The notes beneath the pieces were generated by a model, which was not told the DNA's origin, made no database searches, and was given only the letters and a program-made list of their open reading frames with translations. The position numbers and the translations under genes were made by a program. A stretch of 60,909 nucleotides of DNA from Burkholderiaceae bacterium (GTDB lineage Bacteria > Pseudomonadota > Gammaproteobacteria > Burkholderiales > Burkholderiaceae_E): positions 1-60,909 of the forward strand of contig JANJTK010000087.1 in assembly GCA_024711155.1 (NCBI GenBank), given 5' to 3'. Position 1 is the first letter of the stretch, and every line of letters begins with the position of its first letter. Of the stretch, positions 53,304-60,909 are shown one piece after another.

Positions 53304-53774
53304 ATGAGACTTCGCAGAATCACGATGGCTGCCATGGCGCTCGCGCTGGCGGGCTGCGCGGCGTTCGGGATCGGAGATCCGGTCAGCGTCACCGTCGCCG
53401 GCGTCGAGCCGATCAGCGGCGAAGGCGCCGAGGCCCGCTTCGCGCTGAAGCTGCGGGTCCAGAATCCCAACGACACGGCCATCGACTACGACGGCGTGTT
53501 CGCGCAGCTCGACGTGCGCGGCTCGAAGCTCGCCAGCGGCGTCAGCGACCAGAAAGGATCCGTGCCGCGCTACGGCGAGCGCGTGATCGTGCTGCCGATG
53601 AGCATCTCGCTGGGCGCAGTCGTGCGCCAGGTGCTCGGCATCGCGACCGGCGAACAGCTCCGCTTCGACTACGAACTGCGCGGAAAACTGGCGAGCCCGG
53701 GCTTCGGCGACCGCCGCTTCGAGGCAAAGGGCGAGTTGCAGCTGCCGGCGACACTGTCCGGCAAGGACCGCTAG
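53304..53774 (+). CDS. LEA type 2 (WHy domain) lipoprotein
   Basis: A 156-residue lipoprotein with lipobox ALAGC (Cys near residue 18), so it is probably anchored to a membrane. The mature part is the LEA14/WHy beta-sandwich: [21 protein letters not shown] and [22 protein letters not shown] with the typical NPND word. AGGAG lies before the ATG. Family members are linked to desiccation or stress tolerance in plants, but in bacteria the function is unknown. It precedes the DUF2934-glycogen genes by about 100 bases. Confidence 0.88.
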   Translation: MRLRRITMAAMALALAGCAAFGIGDPVSVTVAGVEPISGEGAEARFALKLRVQNPNDTAIDYDGVFAQLDVRGSKLASGVSDQKGSVPRYGERVIVLPMSISLGAVVRQVLGIATGEQLRFDYELRGKLASPGFGDRRFEAKGELQLPATLSGKDR

Positions 53775-53871
53775 CGAGCGCGGCGGGTCGCACGGACTTC
53801 GATCCTCGTCAAACTCCCGTCACGGCAGCGTGCGAGACTGGCAAGGTTGGTGACCCGGCAGGAGAGGGGCG

Positions 53872-54177
53872 ATGGCAGGCAGCACCCGCGCGACGCAGCG
53901 CGCAACTTCGACCACGGCCGCGCGACCGCGCACGCGCAACCGGCCCGCCGCGCCCGAGTCCGCGGCGGCGAGCACGACCGAGCGCCGCCCTGCGGCTTCC
54001 GCCACGGCCGCGGTCCCGGCGGACTTGCGCCACCGGTGGATCGCCGAGGCCGCCTATTACCGCGCCCAGCAGCGCGGATTCCGCAACGGTTCTCCGGAGC
54101 AGGACTGGGCGGCCGCCGAGGCCGACATCGACCGGATGCTCGCGGAAGGCGGCAGCCAGCGCAGCGCCGCCCGATGA
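53872..54177 (+). CDS. DUF2934 domain-containing protein
   Basis: A 101-residue protein with a low-complexity Ala/Thr/Arg-rich N-terminal half and a C-terminal DUF2934 motif: [17 protein letters not shown] followed by [13 protein letters not shown]. The domain is a short helical hairpin of unknown function often encoded near glycogen or trehalose enzymes. AGGAGAGGGG lies before the ATG. Its stop overlaps the glgC start by ATGA, so it is translationally linked to glycogen synthesis. Confidence 0.9.
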   Translation: MAGSTRATQRATSTTAARPRTRNRPAAPESAAASTTERRPAASATAAVPADLRHRWIAEAAYYRAQQRGFRNGSPEQDWAAAEADIDRMLAEGGSQRSAAR

Positions 54178-55487
54178 AGCGGCCCGACGAGTTCGAACCC
54201 GAACAGCACGAGCTGCCGGCCACGCGCTTCGTCAGCGCGCTGACGCGCGACACCTTCGCGGTGCTGCTGGCGGGTGGCCGCGGCAGCCGGCTGCACCAGC
54301 TCACCGACTGGCGCGCGAAGCCGGCCGTGCCCTTCGGCGGCAAGTTCCGGATCATCGACTTCACGCTGTCGAACTGCGTCAACTCGGGCGTCAAGCGCGT
54401 CGCCGTCGCCACGCAGTACAAGGCGCACAGCCTGATCCGCCACATCCAGCGCGGATGGAGCTTTCTCGAGGGGCGTTTCGACGAGTTCATCGACATTGTG
54501 CCGGCGGCCCAGCAGGTCAGCGAGAGCGCCTGGTACCAGGGAACGGCGGATGCGGTCTACCAGAACCTGAACGTCATCCACCGCAGCCGTCCGCGCCACG
54601 TGCTGGTGGTCTCGGGCGATCACATCTACAAGATGGATTACGGGCGCATGCTGGCCGAGCACGTCAGCCGCGATGCCGACCTCAGCGTGGCCTGCGTCGA
54701 AGTGCCGCTGGCCGAAGCGAGCCAGTTCGGCATCATGGAAGCCGACGTCGACGGGCGCGTGCTGGGTTTCGCCGAGAAGCCGGCAACGCCGAAGGCGATA
54801 CCGGGCAATCCGGGCGTCGCGCTGGCGAGCATGGGCGTCTATGTCTTCGACACCGCGTTCCTGTTCGAGCAATTGCAGCGCGACGCGAGCGACCCGGAGT
54901 CGAGCCACGACTTCGGCAAGGACGTGATCCCGCACTGCGTCGCGCACCACCGCGTCCACGCGCACCGCTTCGCCGAAAGCTGCGTCGGCACGCCGCACGG
55001 GGCACGCCCCTACTGGCGCGACGTCGGGACCATCGACGCGTACTGGGAGGCGAACATGGAACTGACCAAGGTCACGCCGGAGCTGAACCTGTACGACCGC
55101 GACTGGCCGATCTGGACCTGGCAGGAGCAGCTGCCGCCGGCCAAGTTCGTGTTCGACGACGACGGCCGGCGCGGCATGGCGGTCGATTCGCTGGTCTCCG
55201 GCGGCGACGTCATCAGCGGCTCGACCGTGCGCCGCTCGCTGCTGTTCTCCAACGTCCGCGTCAACAGTTTCTCGACCATCGAGGACTCGGTCGTGCTGCC
55301 CGACGTGCGCATCGGACGCGGCGTGACGCTGCGCCGCTGCGTGATCGACAAGGGCGCCGAAATCCCCCCGGGGACGACGATCGGCGTCGATCCGCAGGAG
55401 GACCGCCGGCGGTTCCACGTGACTGCGCGCGGCGTCACGCTCGTCACCCCGGAAATGCTCGGGCAGTCGCTGCACCGGATCGCCTGA
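54174..55487 (+). CDS. glgC: Glucose-1-phosphate adenylyltransferase (ADP-glucose pyrophosphorylase)
   Basis: A 437-residue enzyme that makes ADP-glucose, the committed step of glycogen synthesis. Motifs: [20 protein letters not shown] (nucleotide loop), [40 protein letters not shown], and [13 protein letters not shown] with the glucose-1-phosphate lysine. A left-handed beta-helix C-terminus ([17 protein letters not shown]) follows. It overlaps the DUF2934 gene by ATGA and is followed after 57 bases by glgP. Confidence 0.96.
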   Translation: MKRPDEFEPEQHELPATRFVSALTRDTFAVLLAGGRGSRLHQLTDWRAKPAVPFGGKFRIIDFTLSNCVNSGVKRVAVATQYKAHSLIRHIQRGWSFLEGRFDEFIDIVPAAQQVSESAWYQGTADAVYQNLNVIHRSRPRHVLVVSGDHIYKMDYGRMLAEHVSRDADLSVACVEVPLAEASQFGIMEADVDGRVLGFAEKPATPKAIPGNPGVALASMGVYVFDTAFLFEQLQRDASDPESSHDFGKDVIPHCVAHHRVHAHRFAESCVGTPHGARPYWRDVGTIDAYWEANMELTKVTPELNLYDRDWPIWTWQEQLPPAKFVFDDDGRRGMAVDSLVSGGDVISGSTVRRSLLFSNVRVNSFSTIEDSVVLPDVRIGRGVTLRRCVIDKGAEIPPGTTIGVDPQEDRRRFHVTARGVTLVTPEMLGQSLHRIA

Positions 55488-55544
55488 GCGCCCCCCGGGC
55501 GCGGGCGGTGCTAGGATCGCCCGACCGACCGCCCCGACACCGCC

Positions 55545-58094
55545 ATGCCCGGCACGCCCTTTTCGCTCGAAGTCGTTCCCCACGTTCCGCAACGGCTGGA
55601 ACGGCTGCACGAACTCGCCAACGACCTCTGGTACAGCTGGGACCACCCGACGCGAACGCTGTTCGCGCGGCTCGATCCGAAGCTGTGGCGCAAGGTCCGC
55701 CACCGCCCGAAGGCGTTCCTCAAGCGCGTCCCGCAGGAACTGCTCGACGCCGCCGCCGCCGACGGCGTGTTCCTGAACGCCTACCACCGCGTGCTGTCCG
55801 CGTTCGACACGTATCACGCACAACAGGGACGCGTGCGGCTCTCGGAGGATGCCGGCGCGCCCGACCTGGTCGCCTACTTCTGTGCCGAGTTCGGCCTGCA
55901 CGAGAGCCTGCCGATCTACTCGGGAGGCCTGGGAATCCTGGCTGGCGACCACTGCAAGGCGGCCAGCGACCTCGGATTGCCGTTCGTCGCGGTGGGCCTG
56001 CTGTACCGGCAGGGTTACTTCTTCCAGACCATCGACGCGCACGGCAACCAGCACGCGCTGTACTCGGACTCCGACTTCGACGACATGCCGGTCACGCCGA
56101 TCGCGCGCGACGACGGCAGTCCGTTGCGCCTGGCGGTGCCGATGCCCGGGCGCGACGTGTGGCTCGGCGTCTGGGAGGCGCGGGTGGGCCGGGTGCGCAT
56201 CCTGCTGCTCGACACCGACCTGCCCGAGAACGCCGCGGCCGATCGCGACATCGCGCACCGGCTCTACGGCGGCGACCGGCAGACCCGCCTCGAGCAGGAG
56301 ATCGTGCTCGGCGTCGGCGGCGTGCGCGCGCTCGCGGCGCTCGGGCTGAAGCCCACCGTCTGGCACATCAACGAGGGGCACGCGGCGTTCCTGGTGCTCG
56401 AGCGGGTGCGCATGCTGGTGGCCGACGGGCTCGATTTCGGCGCCGCACTCGAGGCGGCCGCGGTCAACACCGTGTTCACGACGCACACGCCGGTGCCGGC
56501 CGGCCACGACCACTTCCAGGAAGACATGTTCCGCCGCTACTTCGACGACTGGGCGCGCCAGTTCGGCGTCGAGCCGGGGCAGTTGCTGGCGCTGGGCCGC
56601 AGCGACGGCAGCCCGGAGTTCAACATGACGGCGCTGGCGATCCGCGGCTCGCGCTTCCAGAACGGCGTGTCGGCGACGCACGGCCGCGTGTCGTCGCGCA
56701 TCTGCGCCGGCATGTGGCCGCAGATCGATCCGCGCGACAACCCGGTGCAGCACGTGACCAACGGCGTGCACGTGCCGACCTTCCTGTCGCCCGTGTGGCA
56801 CACGCTGTTCGATCGCTTCCTCGGTTTCGGCTGGGAGCGCCGGCTCACCGATCCCGAGTGCTGGCGCTGCGTCGAGGACATCCCCGACCAGCAGTTCTGG
56901 GCCGCGCGCCAGGCGCTGAAGTCGCAACTGTTCCACCTGCTGCGCGACCGCGTCGCCGCGCAGCACACGCGCAACCACGCCTCGGCCGCGCACCTCGAGC
57001 GCGTGCTCGCGCTTGCCGACCCCGCCAATCCGCGCGCGCTGACGATCGGCTTCGGGAGGCGCTTCGCGACCTACAAGCGCGCCACGCTGCTGTTCGAGAA
57101 CCTCGACTGGCTGCGCGACATCGTCTGCAACGCGCAGCGGCCGGTGCTGTTCGTCTTCGCGGGCAAGGCGCACCCGGCCGACCACCCGGGGCAGGACCTG
57201 ATCCGGCGCGTCGCCGAAGTCGCGCGGATGCGCGAATTCGAGGACCGCATCCTGCTCGTCGAGGGCTACGACCTGCGGCTGGGCCGGCGCATGGTCACCG
57301 GCGTCGACGTCTGGCTCAACAACCCGATCTACCCGCTCGAGGCTTCCGGCACCTCGGGGATGAAGGCGGCGCTGAACGGCGTCGTCAACCTGTCGGTGCT
57401 CGACGGCTGGTGGGCCGAGGGCTACGACGGCAGCAACGGCTGGGCCATCGAGCCGGTCGCCGATCCGGATCCCGCCGCGCGCGACCGCGAGGAGGCGCGC
57501 GCGCTCTATGAGATCCTGCAGGACGCGGTGGTGCCGATGTTCTACGAAGTCGGCCCGCTGGGGTTCTCGCCGCGCTGGGTCGCGATGTCGAAGCGCTCGA
57601 TGATCTCGTTGCTGCCGCGCTTCAACACCGAGCGCATGCTGGGCGAGTACGTCGACCGCTTCTATCGTCCGGCGGCCGCGCAGTGGGCGCGGTTCGCGCG
57701 CGACGGGCACGCCGCCGCGCGTGAACTCACCGCCTGGAAGCAGCGCGTCGGCGCGCACTGGCCCGCGGTGCGCGCGCGCCGGCTCGACCGGGCGGCCGCG
57801 CGGATCCGCTTCGGCGAGTCGCTGCGCTTCGAGCTCGCCGTCGCGGCCGATCCGCTCGAACCGGCCGACCTGCGGGTCGAACTGCTGCTGGGCGAACGCA
57901 GCACCGACGACGGCACCGGCGACCATGCCCGCCACGAGCTGCGCTGGCAAGGTCGCCTCGACGGCGGCGAGCACCTGTACGCAATCGACGTGCAGCCCGG
58001 CGCGTGCGGCAAGATCGACTACCGCTTCCGCGTCTACCCCCATCACGCGCTGCTCACGCATCCGTACGAGATGGGGATGATGCTTTGGCTGTGA
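55545..58094 (+). CDS. glgP: Alpha-glucan phosphorylase (GlgP, DUF3417-containing type)
   Basis: An 849-residue PLP enzyme releasing glucose-1-phosphate from glycogen. The N-terminal DUF3417 region has ELANDLWYSWDHPTRTLF. The glucan site includes AEFGLHESLPIYSGGLGILA and the PLP lysine is in SGTSGMKAALNG near residue 607. GRRFATYKRATLLF holds phosphate-binding residues. It matches the bacterial phosphorylases of Thermotoga type rather than the E. coli MalP type. Its stop overlaps the glgA start by GTGA. Confidence 0.95.
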   Translation: MPGTPFSLEVVPHVPQRLERLHELANDLWYSWDHPTRTLFARLDPKLWRKVRHRPKAFLKRVPQELLDAAAADGVFLNAYHRVLSAFDTYHAQQGRVRLSEDAGAPDLVAYFCAEFGLHESLPIYSGGLGILAGDHCKAASDLGLPFVAVGLLYRQGYFFQTIDAHGNQHALYSDSDFDDMPVTPIARDDGSPLRLAVPMPGRDVWLGVWEARVGRVRILLLDTDLPENAAADRDIAHRLYGGDRQTRLEQEIVLGVGGVRALAALGLKPTVWHINEGHAAFLVLERVRMLVADGLDFGAALEAAAVNTVFTTHTPVPAGHDHFQEDMFRRYFDDWARQFGVEPGQLLALGRSDGSPEFNMTALAIRGSRFQNGVSATHGRVSSRICAGMWPQIDPRDNPVQHVTNGVHVPTFLSPVWHTLFDRFLGFGWERRLTDPECWRCVEDIPDQQFWAARQALKSQLFHLLRDRVAAQHTRNHASAAHLERVLALADPANPRALTIGFGRRFATYKRATLLFENLDWLRDIVCNAQRPVLFVFAGKAHPADHPGQDLIRRVAEVARMREFEDRILLVEGYDLRLGRRMVTGVDVWLNNPIYPLEASGTSGMKAALNGVVNLSVLDGWWAEGYDGSNGWAIEPVADPDPAARDREEARALYEILQDAVVPMFYEVGPLGFSPRWVAMSKRSMISLLPRFNTERMLGEYVDRFYRPAAAQWARFARDGHAAARELTAWKQRVGAHWPAVRARRLDRAAARIRFGESLRFELAVAADPLEPADLRVELLLGERSTDDGTGDHARHELRWQGRLDGGEHLYAIDVQPGACGKIDYRFRVYPHHALLTHPYEMGMMLWL

Positions 58095-59614
58095 GCACGC
58101 AGCCGCCGCCGAAGGTCCTGTTCGCGACTTCCGAGATCGCGCCGTGGGTGAAGACCGGCGGGCTCGGCGACGTCAGCGCGGCACTGCCCGCTGCGCTCGC
58201 CGATGCGGGCGCCGACGTGCGCGTGCTGGTACCCGGCTATCCGGCGCTGCTGGCGGCGTTTCCGGGGCGCGTCGAGTGCGCGCGCATCGAGCGCCCGGGC
58301 GGCGCGTTCCTGCCCGCGCGAATCGCGCGCGCCCCGCTGCGGCCGGGCCTGGAGCTGCTGCTGCTCGAATGCCCGGCGCTCTACGATCGCCACGGCGGGC
58401 CGTACCAGGATCGCGCGGGCGCCGAATGGCCCGACAACTCGCTGCGCTTCGGGCTGCTGTCGAAGGCGGCCGCGCTGCTCGCGTCGACCGACACTCCGCT
58501 CGACTGGTCGCCGTCGATCCTGCACTGCAACGACTGGCAGAGCGCGCTGGCGCCCGCCTACCTGCGCTACCGGCTGCGCCCGGCCTGCCCGAGCGTCGTC
58601 ACGATCCACAACCTCGCGTTCCAGGGCGTGTTCGGCGCGGAACGCCTCGACGCGCTCGACCTGCCGCCGCGCGCGCTGGCGATCGACGGCGTCGAGTTCC
58701 ACGGCCAGGTGTCGTTCCTGAAGGCGGGCCTGCAGCTGTGCGATTGCGTCACGACCGTCAGCCCGACCTACGCGCGCGAGATCTGCGAGCCGGCGCACGG
58801 CTGCGGACTCGACGGGCTGCTGCGCCACCGCCGTGACCGCGGCGCCGGCGAACTGCGCGGAATTCTCAACGGGATCGACACCGCGCTGTGGAACCCCGCC
58901 ACCGACCCTTCGATCGCCGCGCCCTACGACGCCGGCGCGCTGGGCGGCAAGCGCGCGAACCGCTCGGCGCTGGCGCGTCGCATGGGCCTCGACGCGAGCG
59001 CCGGAGCGCCGTTCCTGGGCATGATCAGCCGGATGACGGCGCAGAAGGGCGTCGACCTGGTGCTCGAGATCGCGCCGGCGCTGGTCGCGCGCGGCGCCCG
59101 GCTGGCCATCCTGGGCTCGGGCGACGCGACACTCGAAGCGGCGTGGCGCGAGCTGGCCGCCGCGCACCCGCGTCGCATCGCGGTCGAGATCGGGTTCGAC
59201 GAGGCGCTGGCGCACCTGATCGAGGCCGGCGCCGACGCGTTCCTGATGCCGTCTCGCTTCGAGCCCTGCGGGCTGAACCAGATGTACAGCCTGGCCTACG
59301 GCACGCCGCCGATCGTGCGCGCCACCGGCGGTCTCGCCGACACGGTGGTCGACTGCACGCCGCGCACGCTGGCCGAGGGCAGCGCCAACGGCTTCTCCTT
59401 CGTCGAACCGCACGCGGCGGCCCTGCTGGAGACGGTCGAGCGCGCGCTGGCGGTCTGGCGCGACCGGCGCGCGTGGCGCAAACTGCAGCGCAACGGCATG
59501 GCACGCGACTGGAGCTGGGGCACGGCGGCGCGCGAATACGCCGGCCTGTACCGGTCGTGCGGGCGCGAGCCGCCGCCGGTCGTCCCGCAAGCGGCCGCAC
59601 CGACCCGTCCATGA
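58091..59614 (+). CDS. glgA: Glycogen synthase GlgA
   Basis: A 507-residue ADP-glucose-dependent synthase (GT5 family). The start is GTG, overlapping the glgP stop (GTGA). The ADP-glucose motif KTGGLGDV begins at residue 21; HNLAFQGVF, ISRMTAQKGVDLVLE and SRFEPCGLNQMYSLAYGT are the other signatures. A glgB branching enzyme and glgX are not in the window. Its stop overlaps the WYL gene by ATGA. Confidence 0.95.
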   Translation: MSTQPPPKVLFATSEIAPWVKTGGLGDVSAALPAALADAGADVRVLVPGYPALLAAFPGRVECARIERPGGAFLPARIARAPLRPGLELLLLECPALYDRHGGPYQDRAGAEWPDNSLRFGLLSKAAALLASTDTPLDWSPSILHCNDWQSALAPAYLRYRLRPACPSVVTIHNLAFQGVFGAERLDALDLPPRALAIDGVEFHGQVSFLKAGLQLCDCVTTVSPTYAREICEPAHGCGLDGLLRHRRDRGAGELRGILNGIDTALWNPATDPSIAAPYDAGALGGKRANRSALARRMGLDASAGAPFLGMISRMTAQKGVDLVLEIAPALVARGARLAILGSGDATLEAAWRELAAAHPRRIAVEIGFDEALAHLIEAGADAFLMPSRFEPCGLNQMYSLAYGTPPIVRATGGLADTVVDCTPRTLAEGSANGFSFVEPHAAALLETVERALAVWRDRRAWRKLQRNGMARDWSWGTAAREYAGLYRSCGREPPPVVPQAAAPTRP

Positions 59615-60582
59615 ACCAGACCGAGCGCCTCTACCGCATCGACCAGCTGATCCACCAGCGCACGGTGGTGCCTTTCGGCGACCTGCAACGCGAGTTGGAA
59701 GTCTCGCGGGCCACGCTCAAGCGCGACGTCGCGTTCATGCGCGACCGGCTCAACGCGCCGATCGTGTTCGACCGCGAGCGCGGCGGCTACTGCTTCGCGC
59801 CCTCCCGGTTCGGCCCCCAGTACGGCCTGCCGGGGATGTGGTTCAACGACCGCGAGGTGCTGGCGCTGCTGACGATGCACCGGATGCTCGACGAGCTCGA
59901 CACCGGCGGACTGCTGGGCCCGCACATCCAGCCGCTGATCGCCCGCCTCAACGCGCTGCTGGGCACCGCGAGCAACTCGGTCGACGAGATCCTGAAGCGG
60001 GTGCGCATCGTCGCGGCCCAGAACCGGCCCGTGGAACCGAACTGCTTCGAGGTCGTCGGCAGCGCGCTCGTTTCGCGCCGGCGAATCGAGGTGTCGTACT
60101 TCACGCGCTCGCGCAACGCGCGCGGGCTGCGCGAGCTGTCGCCGCAGCGGCTGGTGCACTACCGCAACGCCTGGTACCTGGACGCGTGGTGCCACCGCAA
60201 CGACGAACTGCGCGTGTTCGCGCTCGACGCCATCGAGCAGGCGCGGCTGATCGAGCGACGAGCCCGCGACGTGTCGCTGGCGGAGGTCGATCGCGTGCTC
60301 GGCTCGGGCTACGGCATCTACCGCGGACGCCGGCTGTCATGGGCGACGCTGCGCTTCTCGGCCGAAGCAGCGCTCTGGGTGCGCGCCGAAGTCTGGCATC
60401 CGCGCCAGCAGTCGCGCGAGCTTCCCGACGGCGGCTACGAGCTGCGCATCCCGTTCGGCGCGAGCCCGGAACTCGAGATGGACATCCTGCGCCACGGCGA
60501 GCAGGTCGAGGTGGTGTCGCCGCCGTCGCTGCGCCGGCGCATCGCCGAGCGGCTCGGGCAGGCGCGCGAGCGCTACGGCTGA
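59611..60582 (+). CDS. WYL domain-containing transcriptional regulator
   Basis: A 323-residue regulator with N-terminal DeoR-like helix-turn-helix (FGDLQRELEVSRATLKRDV) and a WYL effector domain whose namesake is in NAWYLDAWCHRNDELR near residue 188. The WCX C-terminal extension (RAEVWHPRQQSRELPDGGYE) is present. It is translated from an ATGA overlap with glgA, so the regulator is a fixed member of the glycogen operon and may control it. The ligand is unknown; WYL domains can bind nucleotides or nucleic acids. Confidence 0.9.
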   Translation: MNQTERLYRIDQLIHQRTVVPFGDLQRELEVSRATLKRDVAFMRDRLNAPIVFDRERGGYCFAPSRFGPQYGLPGMWFNDREVLALLTMHRMLDELDTGGLLGPHIQPLIARLNALLGTASNSVDEILKRVRIVAAQNRPVEPNCFEVVGSALVSRRRIEVSYFTRSRNARGLRELSPQRLVHYRNAWYLDAWCHRNDELRVFALDAIEQARLIERRARDVSLAEVDRVLGSGYGIYRGRRLSWATLRFSAEAALWVRAEVWHPRQQSRELPDGGYELRIPFGASPELEMDILRHGEQVEVVSPPSLRRRIAERLGQARERYG

Positions 60583-60643
60583 TGCGGGCCGCGACCGCCC
60601 CCCGCCCGCGACGCGGTGGCCTGCTCCGGCAGCTCCGCGCGCG

Positions 60644-60909
60644 ATGACCGAGACCGACGCCCGCGCCGCCCTGCTGGTGCGCGCCTTCGAGACGGCCGCG
60701 CCGGCGCACCCGGCCTGGGGCGCCGACGACCGCGCCTGGGCGACGCGGGCCGCCGCCGAGGTCGAGGGCGAACGCGCGCCCGCGGACGCCTTCGTTGCGC
60801 GGCGCGCACGACTCGCCGCCGAGCGCATCGGTGCGCGCGAGCCGGCGGCGCGCCGGCTGGACCGGCTGTTCTCGTGGCACCCCTGGATCGGCTGGGCGCT
60901 TCCGGCCGC
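60644..60909 (+). CDS. DUF2868 domain-containing protein (N-terminal fragment, cut by window edge)
   Basis: The first 88 residues of a longer protein. WGADDRAWATRAAAEVEGER and DAFVARRARLAAERIGARE resemble the N-terminus of DUF2868 membrane proteins; the WHPWIGWALPA word may begin the first membrane helix. In many betaproteobacteria such a gene is paired with a DUF3482 GTPase-like gene, which would lie beyond the edge. Start ATG at 60644 lies 61 bases after the WYL stop. Confidence 0.6.
   Translation, partial: MTETDARAALLVRAFETAAPAHPAWGADDRAWATRAAAEVEGERAPADAFVARRARLAAERIGAREPAARRLDRLFSWHPWIGWALPA

Noticed and set aside
53234-57511. A 1425-codon open frame across glgC and glgP on the plus strand
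   Set aside because: It is out of frame with two enzymes that show full catalytic motifs; its translation is Arg/Ala/Pro-rich without any domain. Long shadow frames are expected at this GC content.
60582-60647. A 21-codon frame between the WYL gene and the DUF2868 gene
   Set aside because: Overlaps the WYL stop by one base and ends on the DUF2868 start, which is suggestive, but the peptide is Arg-rich and has no ribosome site of its own.

Overview
The window is GC-rich, gene-dense bacterial chromosome with long runs of same-strand genes joined by ATGA, GTGA or TTGA stop/start overlaps. The gene content (Liv-type ABC and DctPQM TRAP transporters, CreA, DUF2868, DUF808, GlgC/GlgP/GlgA, several acyl-CoA modules) suggests a betaproteobacterium, probably Burkholderiales. 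That is inferred from gene types; no rRNA marker is present. I saw no tRNA, rRNA, CRISPR array, insertion sequence or prophage gene.

Layout. 1-4.9 kb (minus strand): a branched-chain-amino-acid-type ABC importer with a LivM-LivG fusion, plus the start of a further LivG-like ATPase that runs off the edge. 5.6-12.2 kb (plus): electron-transfer flavoprotein (EtfB, EtfA), a membrane Fe-S oxidoreductase that probably passes ETF electrons to quinone, and a molybdopterin hydroxylase large subunit without its partner subunits. The first 12 kb look less GC-rich than the rest. 12.2-17.7 kb: a Wzi-like outer-membrane protein, a CitE-like lyase, a TRIC/UPF0126 membrane protein, a frameshifted DUF998-alpha/beta hydrolase, and a DUF4405 membrane protein preceded by tandem repeats. 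17.8-20.8 kb: a TRAP transporter.

20.9-29.2 kb (minus): a tightly packed set comprising an unrecognised Cys/His protein, a 2-oxoacid dehydrogenase E1 alpha/beta pair without E2/E3, a DenD-like dehydrogenase, an acyl-CoA synthetase, a NIT-GGDEF cyclase and a YedK/HMCES protein. A divergent IclR regulator sits behind two tandem palindromes. 30.2-33.7 kb (minus): a long-chain acyl-CoA synthetase and a TPP enzyme resembling the animal 2-hydroxyacyl-CoA lyase ILVBL/HACL2. 33.8-35.4 kb: a methyltransferase, a small hypothetical protein and CreA.

35.5-49.1 kb is the richest part. Two divergent acyl-CoA operons share one promoter region containing a perfect 14-bp palindrome. Leftward: SCP2, a MerR regulator, a thiolase and a FadJ-type multifunctional enzyme. 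Rightward: a PECR-like SDR, a carboxyltransferase, an acyl-CoA dehydrogenase, a hydratase and a biotin carboxylase, in the order of the acyclic-terpene (atu) cluster, followed by a DUF849 beta-keto acid cleavage enzyme and an acyl-CoA ligase. Together these could activate, carboxylate, cleave and beta-oxidise methyl-branched (isoprenoid-type) acids. 49.1-51.8 kb encodes a Pat-type protein acetyltransferase that may control such ligases.

51.9-60.9 kb: a DUF808 membrane protein, a small cytochrome c, an LEA2 lipoprotein and a DUF2934 protein, then a glycogen operon (glgC, glgP, glgA) with a WYL regulator, and the start of a DUF2868 protein.
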